In this document: piece after piece, positions 8,212 through 18,068 of the stretch
Layout of the letters: each line of letters opens with the position of its first letter
Position numbering within the stretch: position 1 is the stretch's first letter
DNA from: JAKAGZ01 sp964412105
GTDB taxonomy: Bacteria; Bacteroidota; Ignavibacteria; Ignavibacteriales; Ignavibacteriaceae
Reading direction: 5' to 3'
DNA: 64,000 nt
Assembly (NCBI GenBank): GCA_964412105.1
Contig: CAYPNM010000011.1
Span: 23,614-87,613, forward strand
Program-made: the position numbers and the translations under genes
Notes under the pieces: generated by a model
What the model saw: only the letters and a program-made list of their open reading frames with translations
The model's database searches: none
Told to the model about the DNA's origin: nothing

Positions 8212-9492
8212 TTAAGCATTAATCCTTTCAATTAATACTTTCTTTATCCTCTTATTTGCAATTTCTTTTACAGTAAATTTATGATTTTCCAGAGAAAATG
8301 AATAGCCCTCCTTTGGTATATGGCCGGCCTGGTTAAGAACAAATCCCCCTACAGTCTCAAAATCATTTTTATCCGTATTTATGCTAATATTTAACAAATC
8401 ATTAAGCTCGTTGATTGAATATTTACCAAGCACCAATAATGAGGTCTCTGATATTTTAATTACCGGATTTTCTTCCTTATCATATTCATCCCTAATCTCA
8501 CCAATTATCTCTTCAAGTATGTCTTCAAGAGTTATAACTCCTGCTGTACCGCCATATTCATCAACAACAACTGCTATATGCATCTTTTTTTCCTGGAATA
8601 TATACATTAAATCATTTATCATTTTTGTTTTAGGAACAAATAATATTTTTCGTGCTATTGAATTTACTGAGAATATACTTTGTTCTCCTTTTTCTTTTAT
8701 AAATGGCAAAAGATCCTTTGCATAAATAACACCTATGATGTTGTCAAGATCATTGCGATACAATGGCAACCTGCTGTGTCCTGAAGAATTAATTAGTGCA
8801 AAAAGCTCCGTTATATTTATGCTATCGGGGATTGCTACTATGTCTACCCTTGGTGTCATAACTTCCTGAACAGAGACAGATCTGAAATTTACTATGCTAT
8901 GAATAAGCCCCTGCTCTTCCTCAACGATAGTTCCTCTTTCATGACTTAATTTTGCAAGTTCAGTAAGTTCATCCGGTTTCATAGCTATCTTTGTTTTATC
9001 ATATTTTAGGTTTGCAATTGAAATTTTTATTGCTTCAGTTATAATTTCAGAGATCGGATAGAGAACAATATTTATCATGTAAAGAGGAACGGCGCAAAAT
9101 TTAGAAAAGGTCACAGGATTTTTTGAAGCTGCAACCTTCGGAATTAATTCACCAAATATTACAATTAAAAGAGTCAAAAGTATAATTTGAATTGTTAAGG
9201 CAAGTTCTTTTGATATTACAAAATGTTGTGCAAATTCAAGTGCCAGGGATACGGCAATTATGGAAGCAGCTACATTTACAATTGTATTTCCAATTAGAAT
9301 TGTAACAAGAAGCCGCCTGGGAAACTGAAGAAGCTGAAAAATATATCTGCCAATCAAATGATTGGCAGAAAATTCATTCTTTAATTTTTTTCTGTTCAAA
9401 GAAAAAAGAGCAATTTCTGAACCAGAAAAAAAAGCCGAAGCAATAAATAAAATAAGAAGTGCTATAATCTTAGTTTGCCAGTCAACGCCCAA
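8212..9492 (-). CDS. Hemolysin-type membrane protein (DUF21/CNNM - CBS pair - CorC/HlyC domain)
   Basis: A 426-residue protein with the CNNM/DUF21 transmembrane domain over about residues 1-190 (ASAFFSGSEIALFSLNRKKL, GELIPKVAA), two CBS domains (EVMTPRVDIVAIPD at about 212, then VVVDEYGGTAGVITLEDILEEIIGEIRDEYD) and a C-terminal CorC_HlyC domain. The family is linked to magnesium or other divalent cation homeostasis; the old 'hemolysin' label is probably misleading. CBS pairs usually bind adenine nucleotides. It starts 35 bp after ssb and precedes the small membrane protein. The exact transported ion cannot be told from the sequence. Confidence 0.92.
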   Translation of the reverse strand: MGVDWQTKIIALLILFIASAFFSGSEIALFSLNRKKLKNEFSANHLIGRYIFQLLQFPRRLLVTILIGNTIVNVAASIIAVSLALEFAQHFVISKELALTIQIILLTLLIVIFGELIPKVAASKNPVTFSKFCAVPLYMINIVLYPISEIITEAIKISIANLKYDKTKIAMKPDELTELAKLSHERGTIVEEEQGLIHSIVNFRSVSVQEVMTPRVDIVAIPDSINITELFALINSSGHSRLPLYRNDLDNIIGVIYAKDLLPFIKEKGEQSIFSVNSIARKILFVPKTKMINDLMYIFQEKKMHIAVVVDEYGGTAGVITLEDILEEIIGEIRDEYDKEENPVIKISETSLLVLGKYSINELNDLLNISINTDKNDFETVGGFVLNQAGHIPKEGYSFSLENHKFTVKEIANKRIKKVLIERINA

Positions 9493-9527
9493 AAATTAAA
9501 TATTTCCTGCATTATTGAACATAAAAT

Positions 9528-9953
9528 TTAAAACGGCAGATCATCATTGTTATCTACCTGAACATCCGGCTCATTAACGCTGCCGCTATTCCCTGAATTG
9601 TAATCTGCTCCCCCTGCTCCGGAAGTTGATTCAAGCGGAATTAGCTGATTCACTATTACATCGGTTGAATATCTTTTATTTCCATCTTTATCTGTATAAT
9701 CACGTTTGGTAAGCCTGCCTTCTATATAAAACTTTTTTCCTTTCTTTAAATTTTCCTTATAAAAATCAGAAAGATTAAAACCAACGCAATTATGCCATGT
9801 GGTTTCATTCACAAAATTTCCATCTTTACCTTTATAACTGTGTGTAGTAGCAATTGAAAAAGTTGTAACGGAAAGATTATTGGCTGTAAACCTGGTTTCA
9901 GCATCCCTTCCAAGATTACCAATCAATTCAATTCTGTTAAGTGAAAAAGCCAT
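9528..9953 (-). CDS. ssb: Single-stranded DNA-binding protein
   Basis: 141-residue SSB. The OB-fold covers about residues 1-108 (LNRIELIGNLGRDAETRFT, then TTWHNCVGF, then KKGKKFYIEGRL), followed by a short Gly/Ser/Asn linker and the acidic tip DDLPF that docks partner repair and replication proteins. GGGAG lies 6 bases before the ATG, a good ribosome binding site. It is the probable first gene of the run that continues into the CorC-like gene 35 bp downstream. Confidence 0.96.
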   Translation of the reverse strand: MAFSLNRIELIGNLGRDAETRFTANNLSVTTFSIATTHSYKGKDGNFVNETTWHNCVGFNLSDFYKENLKKGKKFYIEGRLTKRDYTDKDGNKRYSTDVIVNQLIPLESTSGAGGADYNSGNSGSVNEPDVQVDNNDDLPF

Positions 9954-10094
9954 TTCTTTTCTCCCTTGGTTTTTTTTATTAAAAGTGCTAAAGTTTTAAT
10001 TTAATAATTTTTTATTAAAACAAACAATTAAAAAATTATATTTAGAGAATTTTATAACTTATTATGATACAATCATATACCAAATCTAGTTAAA

Positions 10095-10541
10095 TTATTT
10101 TATTACAGTAAGAATCCATGCATCTCTGAACATTTCATTTTTCCATAATTCATTTCTTATTATTTCTGCTTCAGCTTTTGTAGCAAATGGTGGTACAATC
10201 TGAACAACATAAAGATTAACACTATTACTGTAGGATATATCTATTTTATATCTCAAAACTTTTCTGGCACTATCAGCAAATTCATTTGCTCTTTCATTGG
10301 TTGTAAATGCCCCAATCTGCACTATAAAGAACTGTGATTTACTGGGAGGATTATCAACCTTTTTCTCTACAGGTGTTTTCTTTTTTGTAGGAGTAGAAAC
10401 AGGCTGATCAAATACATAAACTGAATCAGATGGAGTCCCTGTTTGATTTTCAGTTCCTTTACTTCCGCTGCACGATTGAATTAAGAAAGCAATGATTAAA
10501 AAAAATAAAAGATGCAATAATTTTAATTTGCTTTTAATCAT
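10095..10541 (-). CDS. SPOR-domain lipoprotein
   Basis: 148 residues. A hydrophobic signal ends in a lipobox-like IQSC at about residue 24, so the mature protein is probably lipidated and outer-membrane or periplasm facing. A Pro/Lys-rich linker precedes a SPOR domain at about 70-148 (FFIVQIGAFTTNERANEFADSARK, then YVVQIVPPFATKAEAE). SPOR domains bind peptidoglycan lacking stem peptides, usually at division septa. It is transcribed away from the TPR gene; the 165-bp spacer must hold both promoters. Confidence 0.88.
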   Translation of the reverse strand: MIKSKLKLLHLLFFLIIAFLIQSCSGSKGTENQTGTPSDSVYVFDQPVSTPTKKKTPVEKKVDNPPSKSQFFIVQIGAFTTNERANEFADSARKVLRYKIDISYSNSVNLYVVQIVPPFATKAEAEIIRNELWKNEMFRDAWILTVIK

Positions 10542-10706
10542 TTACAATTGTCTCTCAAGGTTAATATTTAGTTAATTAAAATAATCTATTATTTTACTGA
10601 ATCAAAGTTCAAAATAATACCAATTATTGCTTATTCCGGCTCATCAGGTTATTTTATAACTTCAATTATATAAAATTTCATCTAATTTAAGAAAAGGTAA
10701 AATATT

Positions 10707-11486
10707 ATGAAAAGAAGATTCATTTATGTTCTTTTTATCGTGATTATTTTTACCAGCCAATTTATTTTTTCCCAAACATCTAACCAACTGGTTGCACAGG
10801 GGGACTCTCTGATTTCGAATTTTAATGATCAGGGTGCTTTACAAAAATATCAACAGGCTGATAAACTTACACCTAACAATTGGGATATTCTTTGGAGGCT
10901 GAGCAGAGTGTACGTTAATATTGCGAACCAGATGCCGGATACGACAGATGAACTAAAAGATGCTCAATTAGCCGAATATCAAAAAGCTTATGATCTTGCA
11001 GATAGATCTGTAAAATTGGCTCCGGATAAATCCGTTACTTATTTAAGGCGTGCTATTGCCGGAGGAAAAATAGCATTATTCAAAGGAGTATTTTCAGTCG
11101 GTGGAGTCGTTAATGCAGCTAAGGATGATTGCGAAAAAGCTATTAGTCTTGGCAACGGCGGAAACTATATACAGGCAATTGCGCATTATGTGCTGGCGAG
11201 ATCTAATGCAAAAGTTAGTGAAAAATCTAAGATTTTGAGATGGCCGCTTGGATTATCATGGGCAGATAATGAAACAGCAATTGTTGAATATAAAAAAGCA
11301 ATAGCTCTTTATCCAAATTTCAGAATGTTCTATCTTGATTATGCACGTTCCCTGATCCGGGAAGACGATTATGCTACTGCAAGGAAAATGCTTAATAAAG
11401 TGCTGACGAGTCCTAAGCAGGAAGAAGATGATGATCAGAGAATTGTTGAAGCTAAGAATTTGCTTAATGAAATTAAAAATGAATAG
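10707..11486 (+). CDS. Secreted TPR-repeat protein
   Basis: 259 residues with an N-terminal signal peptide (basic start, hydrophobic core, cleavage near FSQ at about 22-24) and helical repeats of TPR type spread over the mature part (for example LQKYQQADKLTPNNWDILWR and AIVEYKKAIALYPNFRMFYL). TPRs are protein-docking scaffolds; no catalytic domain is visible. It probably sits in the periplasm. The gene stands alone and ends at a strong terminator shared with the converging porin gene. Confidence 0.85.
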   Translation: MKRRFIYVLFIVIIFTSQFIFSQTSNQLVAQGDSLISNFNDQGALQKYQQADKLTPNNWDILWRLSRVYVNIANQMPDTTDELKDAQLAEYQKAYDLADRSVKLAPDKSVTYLRRAIAGGKIALFKGVFSVGGVVNAAKDDCEKAISLGNGGNYIQAIAHYVLARSNAKVSEKSKILRWPLGLSWADNETAIVEYKKAIALYPNFRMFYLDYARSLIREDDYATARKMLNKVLTSPKQEEDDDQRIVEAKNLLNEIKNE

Positions 11487-11507
11487 ATGTAATTGTAGTA
11501 ATAAATG

Positions 11508-11541
11508 AAAAAGGGATGGCAATTAGCCATCCCTTTTTTTT
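11508..11541. terminator. Bidirectional intrinsic terminator
   Basis: AAAAAGGGATGGC at 11508-11520 pairs with GCCATCCCTTTTT at 11526-11538 around a 5-base loop. An A-run on one side and a T-run on the other let it act on both strands. It lies between the converging TPR (plus) and FadL (minus) genes. Confidence 0.92.
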
Positions 11542-11559
11542 GATTTAGTATATTTTTTC

Positions 11560-12786
11560 TTATATGCCTATTGACAGACCTATAGAAGCTAGATGTGCAT
11601 GAGAATTATAAGTTCCATTAAACGGAGGTGAAATTTTCGAAGTTGTAACATTAACTTGATTATTATATATAAACAAATAAGAGGCGTTAACTGTTACATT
11701 CTCATTTATTTTATATCCAAGACCTAAGGTGAAGCCTAATCGATTTCCTTCGGGTAATTGGGGATCTACATAATCCTCCTTAACAGGACTTTTATCGAAA
11801 TACATGCCTGCCCCTAAACTCAATTTTTCTGTAGCTTCAATCTCAGTTCCAAGTCGTACAATAAAAGAATTATCATACATTCTTGGAGTTGGAGTGGAAG
11901 CACCACTAGTAGTATAAACAATCTTCAGTGTATCAAAGCTTGACCATCCGACAAATTGTACATCAGCAAGCAATTTCACTTTGGGGCTAATCTGATAAGC
12001 AATACCACCAGTTAAATTAAACGGAGCAGTAAGATCCGCTGTTATTGGTCCATTTGGATAAGCAGGTGCCAATGCTGGCGATGGTAATCCACTTGTTGTA
12101 GCAGTTCCTTCAAAATTATATTTAAGTTGACTATGGAATGAAAGGCCAAAGGAAACTTCAGAGGATGGTTTATAGAACAAACCTAAATTAAAGCCGAACG
12201 CAGAATTGTCTTTGCCTTCGAGAGTGACAAGAGCATCTCCTCCGCCAAAAGCATTTGGAATAGGAGCTTTCTGGGTGATTGTAACATTTGCCCAACTATA
12301 AACCAAACCAGCGCTTAATGAAAGTTGGTCAGAAACTTTTAATGCAACAACCGGAGAAATAGTGAATACTTTAAGGTCAGTTTGAATGGCATCATATCTT
12401 CCTGGCCAATTAGCATCCCATTTAGTGCCTAAACCGAAAGGAGTTGTAAAACCAATTCCCAATGCAATATTATCTGTTGCTCTGTGAGATACAAAAATAT
12501 GTGTGGGGAAAAATAATTGATCATCTGTCTTAAATTCAGGTCCCCCACTCGTCCACGATGAACTTGGAGCTATTAAAGTGGTACCGAAAAGAAAATGAGT
12601 ACCATTTAATTGCGTAAGTCCTGCCGCGTTAAAGTAAATGGCAGAGGCATCATTTGCCAATCCGGTAAAAGCACCCCCCATTGCCATCGCCCTGGCTGAA
12701 TGTTCATTTATCTGAAAACCACCGCCAAAAATAGAACTGGTAAAAATAGAAATGAACAATACAAATATATTTAGTCTTAGTTTCAA
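11560..12786 (-). CDS. Outer membrane protein transport protein (OmpP1/FadL/TodX family)
   Basis: A 408-residue beta-barrel porin for hydrophobic compounds such as long-chain fatty acids. After a signal peptide ending near residue 20 it has the family start FQINEHSARAMAMGGAFTGLANDASAIYFNAAGL, where N-terminal residues plug the barrel. The rest is alternating amphipathic strands with a C-terminal aromatic/hydrophobic strand typical of outer membrane insertion. It is a single gene with a 417-bp upstream region. Substrate unknown; no fatty acid genes flank it. Confidence 0.92.
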   Translation of the reverse strand: MKLRLNIFVLFISIFTSSIFGGGFQINEHSARAMAMGGAFTGLANDASAIYFNAAGLTQLNGTHFLFGTTLIAPSSSWTSGGPEFKTDDQLFFPTHIFVSHRATDNIALGIGFTTPFGLGTKWDANWPGRYDAIQTDLKVFTISPVVALKVSDQLSLSAGLVYSWANVTITQKAPIPNAFGGGDALVTLEGKDNSAFGFNLGLFYKPSSEVSFGLSFHSQLKYNFEGTATTSGLPSPALAPAYPNGPITADLTAPFNLTGGIAYQISPKVKLLADVQFVGWSSFDTLKIVYTTSGASTPTPRMYDNSFIVRLGTEIEATEKLSLGAGMYFDKSPVKEDYVDPQLPEGNRLGFTLGLGYKINENVTVNASYLFIYNNQVNVTTSKISPPFNGTYNSHAHLASIGLSIGI

Positions 12787-13203
12787 GATACCTCCTTTTT
12801 TTTATTGGTAAGCAGAAATAACATATGAGTTAAAATTATACATCGGAAGTTGGATAGTTTTTTGTTTTATGAGTTCTTGAATTTTAAAATTCTTGATGGA
12901 AACAATTTATAATATTTAATTCTATAACCCCTTGAATAAAAAGAAATTTAAAATCTCAGTATTACTTTACTTTATTGGGCTGGCTTTTCTTATTGTTTTT
13001 AATTGGTAATTCTTAATAATTACCAAACGCAGCCAATTTTATGCCACTAAGATAATGTTTTAAATATTTATAATACATTAAGAAATAAAATATTACGATT
13101 ACCAGGTATAATAGATTTCAAGAAAAAGTTGGGATGTGTTCTCAAATATGAGAAGTCCTGTATTTCATTAAAGTGGTATAAAGATAGCCGTAAATTATAA
13201 TAA
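12787..13203. other. Gene-free spacer upstream of the FadL gene
   Basis: AT-rich, with no plausible gene on either strand. It should hold the FadL promoter on the minus strand. It contains a perfect 14-bp palindrome at 12879-12892 (GAATTTTAAAATTC), 93 bp before the FadL start, which could be an operator or just AT-rich chance. A small inverted repeat, TTCTCA-4-TGAGAA, lies at 13139-13154 past the biotin carrier gene and has no T-run. Confidence 0.45.
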
Positions 13204-13704
13204 TTATTCAATTGAAAACAGTCGTGCCCCTTTTTCTACAGCGGATCCTTCAGATATAAAAATATTCTTTACAATACCAGAAGCCGGTGCTTTGATATCG
13301 TTTTCCATTTTCATTGCTTCCAGGATAATAATTGATTCACCTGATTCAATTTGCTCGCCGACTTTCTTTTTAATCTTTAGAATCATTCCTGGCATGGGCG
13401 CCTTTATTTCTCTTAATTTATGTACAGAACTGGTCTGTTCTATTACCTTTGATGCCCTTTCCTGCAAGGTTGTCATGGCTACAGTTTCAAAAGTGTAACC
13501 TTCCAAAGATATACTAAATCTATTATTGTCAATCCTCGATGGTGAGATATCGTAAATTTTTTGATCTATTCGTAGTCTGAATGTAGAATTATTTAATACT
13601 ATAAGCTCATAATGATGAGACTCTCCATTAATTGTTATTTCAGAATTTGCTGAAATCTTGATAAGATTTCTTTTATCTTTATGTGTAACTACATATTCAT
13701 TCAT
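13204..13704 (-). CDS. Biotin/lipoyl carrier subunit of an acyl-CoA or pyruvate-type carboxylase
   Basis: 166 residues. The C-terminal 75 residues form a biotinyl domain with EAMKMEND, whose Lys carries biotin, preceded by IKAPMPGMILKI and followed by GIVKNIFISEGSAVEKGARLFSIE. The N-terminal half has the small beta domain seen in the linker part of methylcrotonyl- or propionyl-CoA carboxylase alpha chains. Its start overlaps the biotin carboxylase end by 8 bp, so the two are a split alpha chain. No carboxyltransferase gene is in the window, so the acyl substrate is unknown. Confidence 0.9.
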   Translation of the reverse strand: MNEYVVTHKDKRNLIKISANSEITINGESHHYELIVLNNSTFRLRIDQKIYDISPSRIDNNRFSISLEGYTFETVAMTTLQERASKVIEQTSSVHKLREIKAPMPGMILKIKKKVGEQIESGESIIILEAMKMENDIKAPASGIVKNIFISEGSAVEKGARLFSIE

Positions 13705-15193
13705 ATTTTAAATCTGCCCATTTATTTGAATCTTTTCCGCTCTTGCCGTTGGCCTTATGTGGATGGGAATGCTGCATTAATATTGCAGTAAATGCTGCGG
13801 CCACCTCGTCAAGATTTTTATAGTTTGAACTGCCATCCTTCTGAAATTTCTTTATTAAATCTTCTTTTTCAATAAAATCGATATCAAAATTACCATCTAT
13901 GAAATTTTTGTTTATATATACTTCAAGCAGGAATGGAATATTATTTATTACTCCTGCAATATTGAATTCTTTTAATGCTCTTATCATCCTCGATATTGCT
14001 TCATTTCTTGTAGCAGACCAGCAAACAAGTTTGGCTATCAGCGGGTCATAATACATTGATATTTCAGAACCTCTTGAAAAACCTGAGTCAACTCTAACTC
14101 CGGGTCCGGATGGTATTTCAAATTCATTTAATCTTCCTGTCGCAGGTAAAAAATTATTCTCAGCATCCTCTGCATAAATTCTGCTTTCTATGGCATGACC
14201 TTTTATATTTAGGTCTTCCTGCTTAAATGAAATTTTATTCCCATATGCGATTGAAATTTGTTCTTTTACAAGGTCAATTCCGGTTATAAATTCTGTCACT
14301 GGGTGTTCAACTTGAAGCCTGGTATTCATTTCAAGAAAATAAAAATTCTTGTTTTTATCCATAAGAAATTCTATCGTGCCTGCATTAAAATAATTACAGG
14401 CTTTTGCGGCATTTACTCCCGCTTGAGTAATTTTTTTTCTAGTTTCAGGATCAACAAATGAAGAAGGAGCTTCTTCAATGATTTTCTGATGTCTCCTTTG
14501 AATTGAACATTCTCTCTCAAAAAGATGCGCATAATTACCATGCTTATCCGCAATTACTTGGACTTCAATGTGCTTTGGGTTTTCAATGAATTTTTCGATA
14601 TAAATTGAATCATTTGCAAATGCTTTCATTGCTTCCCGTTTTGTAGCTTCAAAAGCATCAGAAAACTCTTTGTCCGAAGAGATTTTTCGCATACCTTTTC
14701 CGCCCCCACCTGCGGAAGCTTTAAGCAGGATTGGATACCCGATCTCATTTGCAGTCTTTATTCCTTCTTCTGCAGATTTAATCGGTTCTGTAGTTCCCGG
14801 AACAATAGGAACATTATTCTTTTTCATTAATTGGCGGGCAGCTGTTTTACTCCCCATCTTTCTGACAGAATCACTTGAAGGTCCAATAAATATTATACCC
14901 GATTTCTCCACCGATTCTATGAAATCAGCATTTTCTGAGAAATATCCATAACCGGGATGTATTGCCTCGGCTTTTATCTTTTTAGCAATTGATAAGATTT
15001 TTTCTTTATTCAGATAAGATTCTGATGAAGGAGCTGAACCAATCAAATAAGCTTCATCCGCAAGTGAAGTATGAAGAGATGTTTTATCCGCTTCAGAATA
15101 TACCGATACGGATTTAATTCCCAACTCTTTACAAGCCCTGATTATTCTAACCGCAATTTCACCCCTGTTAGCAATTAATATTTTCCTGAACAA
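13697..15193 (-). CDS. Biotin carboxylase subunit
   Basis: 498 residues with ATP-grasp biotin carboxylase signatures: FRKILIANRGEIAVRIIRAC at the N-terminus, the glycine-rich KASAGGGGKGMR loop, EKFIENPKHIEVQV, ERECSIQRRHQK and FLEMNTRLQVEHPVTE. It carboxylates biotin on the neighbouring carrier protein using ATP and bicarbonate. It is slightly longer than AccC (about 450) and closer in style to catabolic acyl-CoA carboxylase alpha chains. It sits two bases after mutS2. Because acetyl-CoA carboxylase, propionyl-CoA carboxylase and methylcrotonyl-CoA carboxylase share this fold, I give no gene symbol. Confidence 0.92.
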   Translation of the reverse strand: MFRKILIANRGEIAVRIIRACKELGIKSVSVYSEADKTSLHTSLADEAYLIGSAPSSESYLNKEKILSIAKKIKAEAIHPGYGYFSENADFIESVEKSGIIFIGPSSDSVRKMGSKTAARQLMKKNNVPIVPGTTEPIKSAEEGIKTANEIGYPILLKASAGGGGKGMRKISSDKEFSDAFEATKREAMKAFANDSIYIEKFIENPKHIEVQVIADKHGNYAHLFERECSIQRRHQKIIEEAPSSFVDPETRKKITQAGVNAAKACNYFNAGTIEFLMDKNKNFYFLEMNTRLQVEHPVTEFITGIDLVKEQISIAYGNKISFKQEDLNIKGHAIESRIYAEDAENNFLPATGRLNEFEIPSGPGVRVDSGFSRGSEISMYYDPLIAKLVCWSATRNEAISRMIRALKEFNIAGVINNIPFLLEVYINKNFIDGNFDIDFIEKEDLIKKFQKDGSSNYKNLDEVAAAFTAILMQHSHPHKANGKSGKDSNKWADLKYE

Positions 15194-15195
15194 GA

Positions 15196-17550
15196 TTATT
15201 CCTTCCTTAACTCAACAATTGTAATTCCGTCACCGCCCATTTCAATAGGCGCAAAATAGAAATTATTTACACCCGGATGTTTTTTTAATATATCATTAAC
15301 CGTTTTTTTAAGTGCTCCGGTACCCTTTCCGTGCAATATCTCAATTCTGTCAAGCCCCGCCGAATAAGCTTCATCAACAAATTTAATTATTTCAAACTCT
15401 GATTCTAATGCACGCTGTCCTCTTATATCAAGTCTGGATTTTGTTTGGGCCTGAGAATAACTCTCCGTGGGTCTTATTGATACTTTTAAGTTTTGTTTCT
15501 TAGCTGGGATTAAAGTTGAAATATCGGCAGTCATCTTTATCGTCCCGACCTGAAGCACAGCTTTATTTTTAGATTCATCTTTATCAATTATTTGCCCTAC
15601 AGTATTTGAATCTCTTATATTAACGTAATCCCCTTCTTTAAAATTAACCTTTTCCTCAATTAATTCCACATTTTCTTTAATTAGTTCTTTATTTTTTGCC
15701 TTAAGTTCGTCAATAAGCAATTTTGCTGACTTTATTGATTCCTTGCCCGCTTTAGATTCCCGTAATTCCTTAATAATATTTTCAATCTTTTTATTAACAT
15801 TTTTGAGATAATCCGCTGCCTCCAGGGTAGCTTTCTTTAATATCTCTTTTTTTTCTGTGTCTAATTTGTCCAGTTTTTCTTTATAAAGATTAGAAAGACC
15901 GGCCAATCTTGAGTTTTCAATTTCCATCTTTTTTAGTTTCTCCTGCAATTCAAACGACTTGGATTCAATTTCAGAGAGAAATTCTTCAATTTTGTGTTTG
16001 TCGGCATCAAGGTTGTCTTTTGCTGTATTCAAGAGTTCTTCCGAAAAACCAATACGTTTTGCAATCTCAAATGCATAACTTGATCCGGGTATCCCCTGCT
16101 TAAAGATGTAAGTTGGTTTTAATAATTTATGATCAAACTCCATTGCAGCATTTTCAAATCCCTCCGTCGAACTTGCTATCAGTTTTAAGCTCCCATGATG
16201 AGTTGTAGCTAAAACGGTAGCTCTCTTTTTTCTTAATTCAATTAAAAACGCAGTTGCAAGAGCCGCACCTTCAGAAGGATCAGTTCCTGTGCCAATTTCA
16301 TCCACTAGTACCAAAGAATCTTTATCTGCATTTTTTATAATATTTTTGAGGTTCGATAAATGAGAACTGAAAGTAGAAAGATCATCTTCTATCGATTGTT
16401 CATCTCCGATGTCAAGCAAAACATTTCTAAATATATGAAAATTAGAATCTGGATTTGCGGGAATGGGTATCCCACTCTGAACTAGTAATACCAGCAATCC
16501 TATTGTTTTTAATACGACAGTTTTACCTCCGGCATTTGGTCCGGTAATTATTATTATATTTTTTTTATTAATTGATAAATTTAGGGGAATTGTATTTCCT
16601 CTCCCTAATTTCTTGAGTAATAATGGATGTCGTCCGTCGATTAAAGTAAAACTTTGTCTATCATCAAATTCAGGAAAACTGCCTATTATTTCTATTGAAT
16701 ATTTTGCTCTTGAAAATATTGAATCAATATGCCCTAGTATTGTCAGGGCCCTTATTAATTCCTCACTTACAGTTGAAATTTTTTTGGTCAGTTCTTTAAG
16801 AATTCTTTCAATTTCTCTTCTTTCTGCAAATGTTAGCGATAGTATCTCATTATTTAGATCAAGTGTTTCTTCCGGTTCAATATATACAGTCTGTCCTGTT
16901 GACGATTCGGAATGAATAAATCCCCTTATGTGCCTTTTATGTTCTGATTTAATAGGAATAACTATTCTGCCGTCTCTTAATGTTATATAATCTTCCCTTA
17001 CAATATCTTTATCTGCAAGGCTTTTAATTATTCTATTCACCGATCGTATAAGATCATCTTTTTTATTGTTTATGTCTTTCCTGATTTCTGTCAGCTTTTT
17101 ACTTGCTCCGTCCTTAACATTACCTTTGTCATTTATAATGCTTTGAATATGATGTTCTAATAATTTATCCGAAAAAAGATCACTTGCTAGTTCAGCAAGT
17201 TCGTTTGCCAGTTCTCTATTATTTTTAAGATATTGTAATGTCAGCCTTGAATTTATCAGCAAATGTAAAACGCTGAGTATTTTTTTACTGTCAAGAACTG
17301 ATCCCTCGATTCTGCTTCTGTAAAGGTCTTCTCCTAAATCCGGCAAATGCTCAAGTGGCAGATGCTCCCTTTCTATCAATAATCTTTTTGCCTGATTAAC
17401 ATATTTGCTTTCAGCAATAATTTTTTTAAAATCGGTGCGCGGTTTTGTATTTATGACCTGAGATCTCCCTGTATCTGTAACGCAGTAATTAGATATGTGC
17501 CTTGTAATTTTCTGAAATTCTAATTTATCATATACTGATTCAGTAATCAT
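15196..17550 (-). CDS. mutS2: Endonuclease MutS2
   Basis: 784-residue MutS homologue without the mismatch-recognition domain. It has a helical lever/core in residues 1-300, an ATPase with Walker A at about 337-344 (GPNAGGKT), Walker B LVDEIGTGTDPSEG and ATTHHGSLK, then a long coiled coil at about 510-640 and a C-terminal Smr nuclease domain (LDIRGQRALESE, then ILHGKGTGALKK). MutS2 proteins suppress recombination and in some bacteria rescue collided ribosomes. The ATG overlaps the cvpA stop region by 4 bp. Complete and normal in length. Confidence 0.95.
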   Translation of the reverse strand: MITESVYDKLEFQKITRHISNYCVTDTGRSQVINTKPRTDFKKIIAESKYVNQAKRLLIEREHLPLEHLPDLGEDLYRSRIEGSVLDSKKILSVLHLLINSRLTLQYLKNNRELANELAELASDLFSDKLLEHHIQSIINDKGNVKDGASKKLTEIRKDINNKKDDLIRSVNRIIKSLADKDIVREDYITLRDGRIVIPIKSEHKRHIRGFIHSESSTGQTVYIEPEETLDLNNEILSLTFAERREIERILKELTKKISTVSEELIRALTILGHIDSIFSRAKYSIEIIGSFPEFDDRQSFTLIDGRHPLLLKKLGRGNTIPLNLSINKKNIIIITGPNAGGKTVVLKTIGLLVLLVQSGIPIPANPDSNFHIFRNVLLDIGDEQSIEDDLSTFSSHLSNLKNIIKNADKDSLVLVDEIGTGTDPSEGAALATAFLIELRKKRATVLATTHHGSLKLIASSTEGFENAAMEFDHKLLKPTYIFKQGIPGSSYAFEIAKRIGFSEELLNTAKDNLDADKHKIEEFLSEIESKSFELQEKLKKMEIENSRLAGLSNLYKEKLDKLDTEKKEILKKATLEAADYLKNVNKKIENIIKELRESKAGKESIKSAKLLIDELKAKNKELIKENVELIEEKVNFKEGDYVNIRDSNTVGQIIDKDESKNKAVLQVGTIKMTADISTLIPAKKQNLKVSIRPTESYSQAQTKSRLDIRGQRALESEFEIIKFVDEAYSAGLDRIEILHGKGTGALKKTVNDILKKHPGVNNFYFAPIEMGGDGITIVELRKE

Positions 17551-18068
17551 TTTAATGTATCTTTTTCATTAATATAATCCTTAAGCAATTCTTTAGTTTT
17601 AGGGGTATAACTATTTAATAAATCAATAGTTGAAGGCAATAATTCATATACTTTAGAATATAGCAATGATGATTTTGCAGTTTTATCATCGGGAATTTCA
17701 AATATTTTTAATAGAAATAAAACAGCACTTAGAAAAAATAATATCTGAATAGTTCCAATCACCCCTCCCAGGATCTGGTTAACAAAGTTATTTACCTTAT
17801 CAAAAGGATGCACCCATCTTTTAATTATTGAAATTAAGATCATTACCACAAGAAAAATAGTTATGCCTGCGATGATTTTTGAAAGATAAATCTCAATGCC
17901 TGTAAATGATTCAACATATACGCCTACCTTTTCATAAAAAAGAGCAGCCAATATGACTGCTCCTATAAAACCTAAAAGGCCTATTATTTTTCTAACAAAG
18001 CCGTCTTTGAAGCCCAGTATAAATCCAATAAGGATCACAATTACTATAATCAGGTCCAGGAATGTCAA
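17547..18068 (-). CDS. CvpA family membrane protein
   Basis: 173 residues with four predicted membrane segments and the CvpA start FLDLIIVIVILIGFILGFKDGFVRKI. CvpA-family proteins are inner membrane proteins first linked to colicin V export; their true role is uncertain. Overlaps of 4 bp with yqeY upstream and mutS2 downstream make an operon. The cvpA-mutS2 pairing is also common in Firmicutes and Bacteroidota. Confidence 0.9.
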   Translation of the reverse strand: MTFLDLIIVIVILIGFILGFKDGFVRKIIGLLGFIGAVILAALFYEKVGVYVESFTGIEIYLSKIIAGITIFLVVMILISIIKRWVHPFDKVNNFVNQILGGVIGTIQILFFLSAVLFLLKIFEIPDDKTAKSSLLYSKVYELLPSTIDLLNSYTPKTKELLKDYINEKDTLK

